Source of the DNA: Faecalibacter rhinopitheci | GTDB taxonomy: Bacteria; Bacteroidota; Bacteroidia; Flavobacteriales; Weeksellaceae | Length of the DNA: 64,000 nt | Reading direction: 5' to 3' | Assembly (NCBI RefSeq): GCF_015234135.1 | Contig: NZ_JADGIK010000001.1 | Location: forward strand, 124,001 to 188,000 | Shown: piece by piece, positions 8,514-17,933 of the stretch | How the letters are laid out: the number at the start of each line of letters is the position of its first letter | Position numbering within the stretch: the first letter of the stretch is position 1 | Position numbers and translations under genes: made by a program | The notes under the pieces: generated by a model | Told to the model about the DNA's origin: nothing | Databases searched by the model: none | Seen by the model: the letters and a program-made list of their open reading frames with translations, nothing else

Positions 8514-10118
8514 ATGAAAAAATTAGTTTTAGCATTATCCTTTGCCTTTTCAATTGGATTTGCACAAGCTCAAACTTCAGAAGTTCCAAAAGAAACTTGG
8601 TATCACTCAGATTTTGAACAAACTGGTGTATATGGAGTTAATACAGAAAAAGCTTTAGATTTTTTAAAGAAAAATAAAAGAAAATCTCAACCAATTGTTG
8701 TTGGAGTTTTAGATTCTGGTGTAGAACATTTCCATGAAGATTTAAAAGCTAACATGTGGATTAATACAAAGGAAATTCCAGGAAACGGAATCGATGATGA
8801 TAAAAATGGATATATTGATGATGTACATGGTTGGTCATTCTTAGGTACTGCAAAAGGAATTAATTATAATGACGATACTGTTGAGTTAACACGTATTTAT
8901 AAAAATTTAGCTGATAAATTTGAAACGTACGATCAACAAAAAAATCATGATGCTATCGTAAAAAATCCATCTGAGTATGCTGAATATTTAGAAATTAAAA
9001 AAGAATATTTAGGTGCTATTGGAAAAGCAAAATATACACAACAAATAGCTCAAGCTCGCTTAAATGCAATAGAACCAGGAATCAATAAAATGGTTTTAGA
9101 ATTTGGTGATACTAAGTTAACGAAAGATATTATTTCAAAATATCAACCAACAGATTCTCAAGTTATCGAAGCTTTATGGATTTTTGGTGAAATGAAAGAA
9201 GAGCAATGGGTTGGTAAAACAATGAAAGAAGTTTCTAACTCTTACTTAGGAATGGCTCGTCGACAAGCTAAAGGAGATGCACTTACCTCTCACTATAATC
9301 TAGATTTAGTAAACCGAAAAGATGTAGATAATCCAAATGATTTAAAGGAAAAATTCTACGGTAATTCAGATTCTAACGGACCTGAAGCTTCTCACGGTAC
9401 ACACGTGGCTGGTATTATTTCTGCAGTTCGTGGAAACAAAATTGGTAACGAAGGTACTTCTGGTGGTAACCACGTAAAAATTATGTCTGTTCGTACAGTT
9501 CCTAACGGAGATGAAAGAGATAAAGATGTAGCAAATGCAATCTACTACGCTGTAGATAATGGTGCTAAAATCTTAAACATGTCTTTCGGTAAAACATATT
9601 CTCCTAATAAAGAAATTGTTTGGAATGCATTTAAATATGCTGCGGACAAAGGTGTTTTAATCGTAAAAGCTGCTGGAAATAGCAATGAAGATATTGATAC
9701 GCACATCCACTATCCTACAAATTTTAAACCAGACGGTACAACAGTTTCAAATGCTGTATTAACAATTGGAGCGTCAACACGCAATGCAGACAAATTAAAA
9801 GCTGCTTTTTCTAATTATGGAATTAAATCTGTAGATGTTTTTGGTCCAGGAGCAGAAATATATGCTACTTATCCTGGTGTTGATCAATACCGTTTCTTAA
9901 ATGGTACATCTATGGCATCGCCTGCTGTAGCCGGAGTTGCTGCATTAGTTTGGTCTCATTACCCAAAATTATCAGCACAAGATATTCGTACAATTTTAAT
10001 GGAAACAGTAAATAAAAACGAACAATTAAAAGATATTTCAGTTGCGGGAGGAGTTGTTGATTCTTACAAAGCTGTGCAACGTGCAGAAGAAATTTACAAA
10101 CAACGTAAATTAAAATAG
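8514..10118 (+). CDS. Secreted subtilisin-like (S8) serine protease, copy 1
   Basis: This 534-aa S8-family endopeptidase has an N-terminal Sec signal peptide ending near AQAQ (residue 20). The catalytic triad is intact: Asp67 in VGVLDSGVE, His294 in SHGTHVAG and Ser466 in NGTSMASP, with oxyanion Asn389 in AAGN. The Asp and His are 227 residues apart, against about 30 in subtilisin, because of a charged, probably helical insertion (about 110-280). There is no propeptide-like I9 domain, and the protein ends without a type IX secretion CTD, so it is likely periplasmic or outer-membrane associated. It is a paralogue of the next gene and is followed by a strong terminator. Confidence 0.92.
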   Translation: MKKLVLALSFAFSIGFAQAQTSEVPKETWYHSDFEQTGVYGVNTEKALDFLKKNKRKSQPIVVGVLDSGVEHFHEDLKANMWINTKEIPGNGIDDDKNGYIDDVHGWSFLGTAKGINYNDDTVELTRIYKNLADKFETYDQQKNHDAIVKNPSEYAEYLEIKKEYLGAIGKAKYTQQIAQARLNAIEPGINKMVLEFGDTKLTKDIISKYQPTDSQVIEALWIFGEMKEEQWVGKTMKEVSNSYLGMARRQAKGDALTSHYNLDLVNRKDVDNPNDLKEKFYGNSDSNGPEASHGTHVAGIISAVRGNKIGNEGTSGGNHVKIMSVRTVPNGDERDKDVANAIYYAVDNGAKILNMSFGKTYSPNKEIVWNAFKYAADKGVLIVKAAGNSNEDIDTHIHYPTNFKPDGTTVSNAVLTIGASTRNADKLKAAFSNYGIKSVDVFGPGAEIYATYPGVDQYRFLNGTSMASPAVAGVAALVWSHYPKLSAQDIRTILMETVNKNEQLKDISVAGGVVDSYKAVQRAEEIYKQRKLK

Positions 10119-10138
10119 TCATTTTTTTCAATATTATT

Positions 10139-10169
10139 AAGGCTCCTTATTTATTTTGGAGCCTTTTTT
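10139..10169 (+). terminator. Terminator after S8 protease copy 1
   Basis: AAGGCTCC (10139-10146) pairs with GGAGCCTT (10158-10165), followed by a T run, 21 bp after the protease stop. Confidence 0.85.
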
Positions 10170-10251
10170 GTTAAATAAAATTATTTAACTTTATAATGGT
10201 ATCAATTCCATTAAATATTCAACAAATAACAAAACAAAACTTCATTCAATA

Positions 10252-11859
10252 ATGAAAAAAATATTATACAGTTTAGCATTAACAGCTTTATTAACTTCTG
10301 TAACATACGCACAAACTCCTAGACAAGATATTGATTTAAAAACTTGGCAACATATGTCTCTAGAAGAATCTGGTGTTTATGGTGTGAATACTCAAAAAGC
10401 AATTGATTTCTTAAAACAGAAAAATAGAAAAGCAACGCCATTTATCGTTGGTGTATTAGATTCTGGTGTAGAGGTTACTCATGAAGATCTAAAAGATAAT
10501 GTGTGGATAAATCCTAAGGAAAAAAAAGATGGTAAAGACAATGATAATAATGGATATATAGATGATATTCATGGTTGGAATTTTATCGGAGGAAAAGATG
10601 GAAAAAATGTTGACCATGATACTTTAGAATTAACTCGATTATTTAAGAAATATAAATCGTTATTTGAAACTGATAAAAACGCAGAAACAAATAAATCAAA
10701 ATTCGCGAAAGAATACGCTGAATATCTTGAAATAAAGAATAAGTTTGAAACAGAATTAGCTGATGCCAAACAAAATTTAGGTCAATATCAGAATATTCAT
10801 AATGGTTTAAAAACTCCAATCGAAAATCTGATTAATCAAATTGGAGAACAAAAATTAACTGAAGAATTCATGTTATCATTTCAGCCCAAAGATGATATTA
10901 CAAAACAAGGGATGATGATCTTTGCTATGGTTCCTCCTGAGGCTTGGAAAGGTAAAACTATGAATGAATTCGGGACTGAAATCTTAGGAGAAATTGGTGA
11001 AGCTGTAAAACATTATCAAAACCAAGTAGATTATAATTTAAATCTTAACTATGATACACGTTCTATAGTTGGTGATGACTATTCTAATATTAAAGAAAAA
11101 CATTATGGTAATAGTGATGTTGATGGACCTGATTCTAATCACGGAACACATGTTTCTGGGATAATAGCTGCAAAACGTAATAACGGGATTGGTATGGACG
11201 GAATTGCGGGCGATGGAAATGTAAAAATCATGTCTGTACGTACAGTTCCTAATGGAGATGAAAGAGATAAAGATGTGGTTAATGCAATTCGATATGCTGT
11301 AGATAATGGTGCTAAAATTTTAAACATGTCTTTCGGAAAAGCTTATTCTCCTGATAAAGAAGAAGTTTGGAATGCATTTAAATATGCTGCTGATAAAGGT
11401 GTTTTATTAATAAAAGCAGCTGGAAATGATGATTTAAATATTGATACAGATTTACACTTTCCTACAGTATTTAATGATAAAGGAGACGCTGTTTCAAATA
11501 ATGTAATTACAGTAGGATCTTCTACTAGCGACAGTAATATTTTAAAATCTAGTTTCTCTAATTACGGTAAAAAATCTGTGGATGTTTTCGCTCCAGGATC
11601 TGAAATTTATTCAGCAATCCCAACTAGAGATGGAAAATATAAGTCCAATTCAGGTACTTCTATGGCTTCACCAGTAGTTGCTGGTGTAGCAGCATTAGTA
11701 TGGTCTCATTATCCTAAATTGACTGCAAAAGACATTAAACAGATTATTATGGAATCTGTAAATAAAAATGATCAATTAAAAGAGGTTTCTGTAACTGGTG
11801 GAGTTGTTGATGCTTATAAAGCAGTACAATTAGCTGAAAAAATAGCAACAAAGAAATAA
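10252..11859 (+). CDS. Secreted subtilisin-like (S8) serine protease, copy 2
   Basis: This 535-aa paralogue of the preceding protease has a signal peptide (cleavage near TYAQ, residue 21) and an intact triad: Asp70 in VGVLDSGVE, His297 in NHGTHVSG and Ser470 in SGTSMASP. It carries the same large insertion between Asp and His, but the insertion has diverged from copy 1, while residues around MSVRTVPNGDERDKDV are the same. It is separately transcribed, lying between terminators at 10139-10169 and 11911-11939. Substrate and processing are unknown. Confidence 0.92.
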   Translation: MKKILYSLALTALLTSVTYAQTPRQDIDLKTWQHMSLEESGVYGVNTQKAIDFLKQKNRKATPFIVGVLDSGVEVTHEDLKDNVWINPKEKKDGKDNDNNGYIDDIHGWNFIGGKDGKNVDHDTLELTRLFKKYKSLFETDKNAETNKSKFAKEYAEYLEIKNKFETELADAKQNLGQYQNIHNGLKTPIENLINQIGEQKLTEEFMLSFQPKDDITKQGMMIFAMVPPEAWKGKTMNEFGTEILGEIGEAVKHYQNQVDYNLNLNYDTRSIVGDDYSNIKEKHYGNSDVDGPDSNHGTHVSGIIAAKRNNGIGMDGIAGDGNVKIMSVRTVPNGDERDKDVVNAIRYAVDNGAKILNMSFGKAYSPDKEEVWNAFKYAADKGVLLIKAAGNDDLNIDTDLHFPTVFNDKGDAVSNNVITVGSSTSDSNILKSSFSNYGKKSVDVFAPGSEIYSAIPTRDGKYKSNSGTSMASPVVAGVAALVWSHYPKLTAKDIKQIIMESVNKNDQLKEVSVTGGVVDAYKAVQLAEKIATKK

Positions 11860-11910
11860 AAATTCACATTTCAGTTTGAAAATTAAAGTTTCAGACTAAT
11901 ACTTTCAATA

Positions 11911-11939
11911 AAAAAGGTAGACAGTAGCCTACCTTTTTT
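11911..11939. terminator. Bidirectional terminator between protease 2 and pepE
   Basis: AAAAAGGTAG (11911-11920) pairs with CTACCTTTTT (11929-11938). There are T runs on both strands, and it sits between convergent genes. Confidence 0.88.
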
Positions 11940-11961
11940 ATTGAATATTTATTAATAAGTT

Positions 11962-12681
11962 TTACAGATAAATACTTTCAGGAAGAATACCTGAATCTAA
12001 TTCTTTTGGAGAAACACCAGGTCTAAAAACTCGAGCACTCAAGCTACCTTTTAGCTCTATATTTCCATTTTCTACTCTTAGCCAACTTCCTTCTCGCAAA
12101 CCAATTACAGCCTGATTATTAAATTTATGAAATTCATTAATGCGAGTTTCTCTTGTTTCCCCTTTATGAGTGGATAATAAATCGGGATCTAAATAATGAG
12201 GATTAATATTAAAAGGCAAAAATTGTAAAGCCTCAAAACATGGTGGATATACGATTGGCATATCATTCGTCGTTCCAATTGTTAACCCTGTCAGATTGCT
12301 TCCTGCACTACTTCCCATGTAGGGAGTACCTTTTGCAACAACTTCTTTTATAACCTCAACTAATCCTAATTCATACAATGTTTTTAGAAGCAAAAAAGTA
12401 TTTCCTCCTCCAATAAAAATAGCTTTTGCTTTACGAATTGTTTCTACGGGATCTTTAGATGTGTGTAACCCGCTAACGCTTATATCAAATGGTTCTAATG
12501 CTGTTTTAAGGTTTAATGTATATTCATCATGTGAAATTCCTGAAGGTCGTGCAAAAGGAATAAATAACAATTCGTCAGTTTGTAAAAAATCTAAGATTTC
12601 TTCACGAATATATTCTAAATATCCACTACCATATATTGTACTTGTACTTATAACAAGTAAACGAAAATTAGGATTAATCAT
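11962..12681 (-). CDS. pepE: Dipeptidase E (peptidase family S51)
   Basis: This 239-aa cytoplasmic serine peptidase resembles PepE, which hydrolyses dipeptides with an N-terminal aspartate. It has the class I glutamine-amidotransferase-like fold with the nucleophile elbow GSSAGSNL (Ser125), the IFIGGGNTF segment before it, and the FARPSG segment near residue 43. The length matches E. coli PepE (229 aa). It is a single gene, convergent with protease 2, and a TAACTTTG −7-like box lies just upstream (12699-12706, minus strand). A cyanophycinase-like role is less likely because cyanophycin genes are absent. Confidence 0.9.
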   Translation of the reverse strand: MINPNFRLLVISTSTIYGSGYLEYIREEILDFLQTDELLFIPFARPSGISHDEYTLNLKTALEPFDISVSGLHTSKDPVETIRKAKAIFIGGGNTFLLLKTLYELGLVEVIKEVVAKGTPYMGSSAGSNLTGLTIGTTNDMPIVYPPCFEALQFLPFNINPHYLDPDLLSTHKGETRETRINEFHKFNNQAVIGLREGSWLRVENGNIELKGSLSARVFRPGVSPKELDSGILPESIYL

Positions 12682-12825
12682 AAGTTGTAATTTTCACCAA
12701 AGTTACTTTGAAAAATAAAATTAAAACAACGAATAAATTAATTTTTGAAATTTTAAACCTCTAAAACTTGTATGGATTTAATCAATGGAATATTTATTTA
12801 TAAAGCTCTAATCAAATACGTTTAA

Positions 12826-12854
12826 ATAAAAAAGTCACTCCGAAAAGTGACTTT
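12826..12854 (-). terminator. Terminator of the YciE/YciF gene
   Basis: AAAGTCACT (12831-12839) pairs with AGTGACTTT (12846-12854). On the minus strand the hairpin is followed by T-rich sequence. Confidence 0.75.
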
Positions 12855-12878
12855 ACTTAGATTGAAATATTACAGATA

Positions 12879-13409
12879 TTATTTTTCTTCTTTATCAGCT
12901 TCAATATTAATTTCGGATTTTGCTAAATCAGATAAAATCTTATCTGCATTTTTTTCTTGTTTCAAGATTTCATCAATAAATTTTTTAGCTTCCTTATGAC
13001 CAAGAATTTTAGCATAAGAACTCATTGTACCGTAAGATGCAATCTCATAATGCTCTACCTTTTGACAAGCTGCTATAATCCCTGCATCACGCACAGGCCC
13101 TGGTTCTGTAGAGGCTAAGATATCTTCACCCTCATCCAAAATTCCTTGCATTGCATCACATTTTTCTTCTTCAGCTTTCACATCGATAGATTTAAAAACA
13201 CTTTTCAAAATTTTTACATGCTCTTTTGTCTCTTTTAAATGATCTTCTAATGCTGATTTTAAATTTTTAGAAGTAGCATTTTTAACCATTTTTGGTAAGG
13301 CATCCTTTACAGCATTTTCTGCCCATAATGCATCTTTTAAACAATCTTCAAATAAATCTTCTAAAGATTTAGCAGCATCTTTTTTTGGCTTTACTTTACT
13401 TGTCGTCAT
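12879..13409 (-). CDS. YciE/YciF ferroxidase-like (DUF892) protein
   Basis: A 176-aa, highly charged, all-helical protein of the YciE/YciF (DUF892) family, a ferritin-like four-helix bundle linked to the general stress response in enterobacteria. Family features are LEDLFEDCLKDALWAENAV, HLKETKEHVKILKSVF, and the KVEHYEIASYGT segment, which carries putative metal-binding Glu and His. The Lys-rich tails are typical. It lies 10 bp downstream of the catalase-fold gene and probably shares its transcript. The SDR gene upstream supports a stress-protection group. Biochemical activity in this family is not well established. Confidence 0.88.
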   Translation of the reverse strand: MTTSKVKPKKDAAKSLEDLFEDCLKDALWAENAVKDALPKMVKNATSKNLKSALEDHLKETKEHVKILKSVFKSIDVKAEEEKCDAMQGILDEGEDILASTEPGPVRDAGIIAACQKVEHYEIASYGTMSSYAKILGHKEAKKFIDEILKQEKNADKILSDLAKSEINIEADKEEK

Positions 13410-13419
13410 AATTTTATAT

Positions 13420-14412
13420 TTAAAATTTAGATTGGTTATTTATATTTTTTCTAGCATTTATAGAAGTCTCATAAATTTTTTGTCTTAGTTGTTGGATTTT
13501 TCCCACTGGCAATAATTCATCAATATTATCAAAAGGATTGAATGACAAATTTTCCATTTCTAAAGTTTCAGCTATTACATTATTGAATTCAAAAGTACCA
13601 AATTCTATATCAGGAGAATTTTTCCATATTTTCAATAAATTATTAATCGGTTGGTCATCTTCGTCATAACTTAATTGATAAAAAAGCTTAAATTTAAGTG
13701 AATATTTTTTTAGATAATTCTGTATTGTTTCATTAATTGTTTTTCCTTCATCAAATTCAGGATGAAAAAGTTGTGGAACAGCTTTTATTTTCATCATATA
13801 ATTTCCTATTTTATATGCACCAATAGAATGATAATTTCTTGAAAAAATAAAATAAGAATACATTTTTCTCCATTGATTAATCGATTTTATAAAGTCTTTA
13901 TTCATAGTTTCAAAACCAACAGGAATTAAATTAGAAATGATTTCAACTAAATGATTAGGTTTCTGAATCAAACTATTTGTAAAAAGTTGATTAACTTCAT
14001 TAAATATTTTCAGAAAATTAGACACAGAATTTGTAACAAAAACTGGGAAATTGACTAAAGGTAAATTAATCTCTTTTTGATTATCAAGTATAATTTTAAA
14101 TGAATTCCCATATAATGGAAGCTGTTTATCTGTAGATATTATTTTGATATGAGCATGAGAAACTCTAACTATAGCATTATACTTATCCTTTGTAAAGATT
14201 GATTGTACTAAAGGATCTTGAGAAGGCTTAAAAATTGAATCTATATACGCATATGTTTTCGCATGTGCATCTCTAGTTGCGTAATTTACATTACTTATCT
14301 TGGGAGAATTTTCTACAAATGATTTAATATATTCTAGTGATTTATCTAATAATATATTTTCTTCTGCAGAAAGCTTACTATATGATTCATTATAAAGAAT
14401 TGGATTTCTCAT
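13420..14412 (-). CDS. Catalase-fold haem protein (catalase-related peroxidase type)
   Basis: This 330-aa protein is much shorter than true catalases (about 480-750 aa) but keeps their core. RDAHAKTYA (His50) matches the distal-His region, NFPVFVTNSVSNFLKIF matches the catalase N-x-PVFF segment, and PVGKIQQLRQKIYETSINAR carries a candidate proximal Tyr314 in the R-x-x-x-Y haem-ligand arrangement. It resembles the small catalase-like / SrpA-type haem family, whose members are peroxidases or act on fatty-acid hydroperoxides. It has no signal peptide. It forms a probable operon with the YciE/YciF gene. The activity needs testing; the fold assignment rests on motif matching by eye. Confidence 0.7.
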   Translation of the reverse strand: MRNPILYNESYSKLSAEENILLDKSLEYIKSFVENSPKISNVNYATRDAHAKTYAYIDSIFKPSQDPLVQSIFTKDKYNAIVRVSHAHIKIISTDKQLPLYGNSFKIILDNQKEINLPLVNFPVFVTNSVSNFLKIFNEVNQLFTNSLIQKPNHLVEIISNLIPVGFETMNKDFIKSINQWRKMYSYFIFSRNYHSIGAYKIGNYMMKIKAVPQLFHPEFDEGKTINETIQNYLKKYSLKFKLFYQLSYDEDDQPINNLLKIWKNSPDIEFGTFEFNNVIAETLEMENLSFNPFDNIDELLPVGKIQQLRQKIYETSINARKNINNQSKF

Positions 14413-14591
14413 TTAGTTTAGTTTTTATAAGACTTTAGGTATAAACTAGTCAATACTGTTTCAATAAAGCTTAATCAACATTTATTCCTCTGATTATTAA
14501 ATGTTTATTATTAACAAAACCATAACAGTTTTAGTTTAAAATAACAACAAATTATAATTTATATTATTTAATTAAGACATGTTTATATAAT

Positions 14592-15443
14592 TTATCCATT
14601 TACACTTTCACCTCCATTGGGATGCAAAATCTGTCCTGAGATATAAGAACTATCCTCACTTGCTAAAAATAAATAACTAGGCGCAACCTCATATGGCATT
14701 CCCGCTCTCTTTAGTGGCTGTTCGCTACCAAACTCAGAATTATGTTTACCATCAAATGTAGATGCAATTAGAGGAGTCCAAATTGGTCCAGGAGCGACAC
14801 CATTTACTCTAATTTGTTTTTCTGCCAAATTCTTGGATAGACTTCTTGTAAATGCAATTATAGCACCTTTGGATGCAGCATAATCTATAAGATGATCACT
14901 TCCTCTATAAGCTGTTACAGAAGTTGTATTAATAATAGAAGCACCTTTTTTTAAAAATGGTAATGAAAATTTAGTGATCCAAAAATAGGAATAGAAATTA
15001 TTTTTAAAAGTTTGGTCCAATTGTTTTGTACTTATGTCTTCTAAAGATTTTGATTCCCAATGCAATCCAGCGTTATTTACGACAATATCTATTTTACCAA
15101 AATAACTAATAGTTTCATCTATTAATTTTTGACAATTCTTTTCCTTGGATACATCTAATTTTAGCATTTTACATTTTCTACCAAAATTTAATATCTTGGA
15201 CTTAGTATCTTTCGCATCAATAGTTTCGGATAAATAACAGAAACTAATATGAGCTCCTTCTTTTGCAAAAAGTAAGGCAACAGCTTTACCAATTCCACTA
15301 TCTGCACCAGTTATTATTGCCACTTTATCTACTAATTTGCCTTCTTTTGAATATTCTATAGGAGCAGTAAGGGATTTAGGTTGTAAATTTTCTTCAAATC
15401 CCGGTCTTTTTTGTTTTTGTTTTGGCCTTAATTTCTTCGTCAT
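14592..15443 (-). CDS. SDR family oxidoreductase, YghA-like
   Basis: A 283-aa NAD(P)-dependent short-chain dehydrogenase of the extended stress-associated YghA type. It has the cofactor motif TGADSGIG (residues 45-52), NNAG, catalytic Tyr-Lys in YAASKGA, and a C-terminal YISGQILHPNGG. The N-terminal Lys/Gln-rich tail (TKKLRPKQKQKRPG) is usual for this subgroup. I chose the ATG at 15443 over one at 15470 because this tail begins there. The gene lies upstream of the catalase-fold and YciE/YciF genes, separated by 179 bp of AT-rich sequence with no clear signal. The substrate is unknown. Confidence 0.88.
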   Translation of the reverse strand: MTKKLRPKQKQKRPGFEENLQPKSLTAPIEYSKEGKLVDKVAIITGADSGIGKAVALLFAKEGAHISFCYLSETIDAKDTKSKILNFGRKCKMLKLDVSKEKNCQKLIDETISYFGKIDIVVNNAGLHWESKSLEDISTKQLDQTFKNNFYSYFWITKFSLPFLKKGASIINTTSVTAYRGSDHLIDYAASKGAIIAFTRSLSKNLAEKQIRVNGVAPGPIWTPLIASTFDGKHNSEFGSEQPLKRAGMPYEVAPSYLFLASEDSSYISGQILHPNGGESVNG

Positions 15444-15564
15444 AGCTTGGTTTTTATATTTCAGAATCAAAAACCATACATTAATTATTTAATATCTAAC
15501 ACAATAAGTATTTTTAAACTTATAATTAAACCATTATAATCGTATCTAATTTTAGTTATAAACA

Positions 15565-15600
15565 AAAAAAAAGAGCTAAGTTATACTTAGCTCTTTTTTG
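15565..15600. terminator. Strong terminator after the ABC exporter operon
   Basis: AAAAAAGAGCTAAG (15567-15580) pairs with CTTAGCTCTTTTTT (15586-15599) around a 5-nt loop. It has T runs on both strands and ends the minus-strand operon. Confidence 0.9.
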
Positions 15601-15619
15601 AAATTTATCTTTAAATATA

Positions 15620-16939
15620 TTAATTTTTATATGTAATCCATTTCAGCATTTCTTTAATGGTTGGCTTTTTACCGTAGATTAAAATTCCGATTCTATATAT
15701 TTTAGAGGCTATTAATATCATTCCAATCGTACTAATCAATAGTATAAAGATTGATAAACATAATTCCCAAATTGGTATATCAAAAGGAATACGTGTTATC
15801 ATAGATATTGGAGATGTAAATGGAATCATGGACAACCAAAATGCTACAGGACCATCAGGGTTTTGTAAGGTGGTAAAAGACCCATACAATCCAATCATCA
15901 TCGGAATTAAAGGGAAATACGTAAATTGCTGAGTATCCGTATCATTATCTACAGCAGATCCAATTGCTGCAAAAATTGATGAATAAAATAAATATCCTAA
16001 TACGAAATATATAATAAAAGTAAAAATTATTAAAGGATAATTAAAGGATAACAAAACTTCTGAAGTCTCTGCAACCATTTGCATTAATTCAGGATTATCA
16101 TCGACTAACTCTTGTTGGTTAACTACATCTTGTGCCATTTCTACTCTACTAGCTGCAATAGCAGGAAACGCCATTAATAAACCAATAGTCATACCTATCC
16201 AAATTGTAAATTGAGTTACAGCAACCATCGTAGTTCCTAAAATTTTTCCCATCATTAGTTCAAAAGGTTTTACAGACGAAATAATGATTTCAACCACACG
16301 GTTATTCTTTTCTTCCACTACAGAACGCATCACTTTTACTCCATAAATCATAATAAACATAAAAATGATATATGTTAAAGCTCCAGATAGCGCTACTTTT
16401 AGCTCAATACCTTTATCCTCTTTTCCTTCTTTTACATTAAATACATTTAGGCTTACCTTAGAATTGGTTTTTATTAAATCTTCTTGATTAATTCCTGAAG
16501 TTGATAATCGATAAGACTCAATCTTATCAGACATCATTCTTGAGATTTTTTCTCGATCTATAATTCCTAGGTTTCCGTTTGTAGATAACTTTGAATTTTT
16601 CTCGATATTTTCAAAATTACCATCAGTGTTAGATGGAATTTCTAATAAAGCACTTATATACTCGCTTCCATTTAATGTATCTTTTATTGCCTTTGCTTCA
16701 TCAGGAGTATAAATATTAAAAATCATTTTTTCATCTGACTTAAAAGATGTTACAAACTGAGCACTTTCATCAATTACAGCAATGTTTTTAACGTCTGAAT
16801 TATTTGTAATACTTAACCAAAAAACAACTCCTCCTGCTCCAACAATTAACAAAGGAGAGATAATAGTCATTATCAAAAAAGCTTTATTTTTTACTTGAGA
16901 AAAAAATTCTCTAGAAGCTATTAAAAAAATATTATTCAT
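15620..16939 (-). CDS. ABC-2 type exporter permease (NatB-like)
   Basis: This 439-aa membrane component of an ABC exporter has one N-terminal helix (about residues 20-45), a large extracytoplasmic loop (about 50-180), then a cluster of five or six helices from about 185. The VVEEKNNRVVEIIISSVKPFELMMGKILG segment (about 210-235) is the hallmark of the ABC2_membrane_3/NatB group. The ATPase gene lies 7 bp upstream, so the two form one unit. The homologues NatAB export Na+, but the substrate here cannot be read from sequence. A terminator follows the gene. Confidence 0.9.
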   Translation of the reverse strand: MNNIFLIASREFFSQVKNKAFLIMTIISPLLIVGAGGVVFWLSITNNSDVKNIAVIDESAQFVTSFKSDEKMIFNIYTPDEAKAIKDTLNGSEYISALLEIPSNTDGNFENIEKNSKLSTNGNLGIIDREKISRMMSDKIESYRLSTSGINQEDLIKTNSKVSLNVFNVKEGKEDKGIELKVALSGALTYIIFMFIMIYGVKVMRSVVEEKNNRVVEIIISSVKPFELMMGKILGTTMVAVTQFTIWIGMTIGLLMAFPAIAASRVEMAQDVVNQQELVDDNPELMQMVAETSEVLLSFNYPLIIFTFIIYFVLGYLFYSSIFAAIGSAVDNDTDTQQFTYFPLIPMMIGLYGSFTTLQNPDGPVAFWLSMIPFTSPISMITRIPFDIPIWELCLSIFILLISTIGMILIASKIYRIGILIYGKKPTIKEMLKWITYKN

Positions 16940-16946
16940 GGATTGA

Positions 16947-17882
16947 TTACTTATTATTATCTAAATTCGATTGTTTAACAGCTTGTAAAAATACATCATT
17001 CATAGATGGAATAATTTCCTTAAACTGACTTATTTGTCCCATATCGACTAATTCTTTTAGTAAATTATTTGAAGGTATATTTTTATCAATCAATAAATTA
17101 AACGATGTTATTTCATTTAATGCTTTAACATCTTTTATTTGATATTTGTTTCCTAAATAATTCAAATTATCAGTTGAAATATCATGTATTCCAATATTAT
17201 ATTCTCCTGATTTAAATTGATTACGAACATCTTCTATTTTACCATCCAATACTTTCTTCGATTGATTGATTAAAGCAACATGATCGCACATCTCTTCAAC
17301 AGATTCCATACGGTGTGTAGAAAAAATTATAGTTGTTCCTTTATCACGAAGTTCTAATATCTCATTTGCAATAAGTTGTGCATTAACAGGATCAAACCCA
17401 GAAAATGGCTCGTCAAAAATTAGTAACCACGGATCATGAATCACAGTTACAACAAATTGTACTTTTTGCCCCATTCCTTTAGAAAGCTCGCTCAATTTTT
17501 TATCCCACCAAGACATTATATCTAGTTTCTCAAACCAATATTTAGTCTTTTGTCGTGCTTCGGCAGAAGACATCCCTTTTAGTCGAGCAAAATATATTGC
17601 TTGTTCGCCGACTTTCATGTTTTTATATAATCCACGCTCCTCTGGCATATAGCCTACTTGAGCGATAGAATTTTTAGTTAATGGCTCTCCATTTATTAGA
17701 ATTCTACCTTCATCTGGAGCTGTAATTTGATTTACAATTCGGATAAATGTAGTTTTTCCTGCACCGTTTGGTCCTAAAAGTCCATATATAGAACCTTTTG
17801 GTATATTGATACTAAAGTTGTTAAGCGCAACTTTATCTTTATATCTACGCGTTAAGTTCTCTGCTTGTAATAAATATTCCAT
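16947..17882 (-). CDS. ABC exporter ATP-binding protein (NatA-like)
   Basis: A 311-aa ATPase paired with the permease that follows 7 bp downstream. It has Walker A GPNGAGKT (residues 37-44), signature LSKGMGQKVQ, Walker B LLIFDEPFSGFDP and an H-loop FSTHRM. A C-terminal domain of about 80 residues (DUF4162-like, with NLNYLGNKYQ) follows the ATPase core, as in NatA/Ycf-type exporters. It is cytoplasmic on the inner membrane. The transported substrate is unknown. Confidence 0.93.
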   Translation of the reverse strand: MEYLLQAENLTRRYKDKVALNNFSINIPKGSIYGLLGPNGAGKTTFIRIVNQITAPDEGRILINGEPLTKNSIAQVGYMPEERGLYKNMKVGEQAIYFARLKGMSSAEARQKTKYWFEKLDIMSWWDKKLSELSKGMGQKVQFVVTVIHDPWLLIFDEPFSGFDPVNAQLIANEILELRDKGTTIIFSTHRMESVEEMCDHVALINQSKKVLDGKIEDVRNQFKSGEYNIGIHDISTDNLNYLGNKYQIKDVKALNEITSFNLLIDKNIPSNNLLKELVDMGQISQFKEIIPSMNDVFLQAVKQSNLDNNK

Positions 17883-17933
17883 ATTAATACGTAAGTTGAA
17901 TTTCCAAAGTTAGTAAGAAGTTGATTAAAAACG

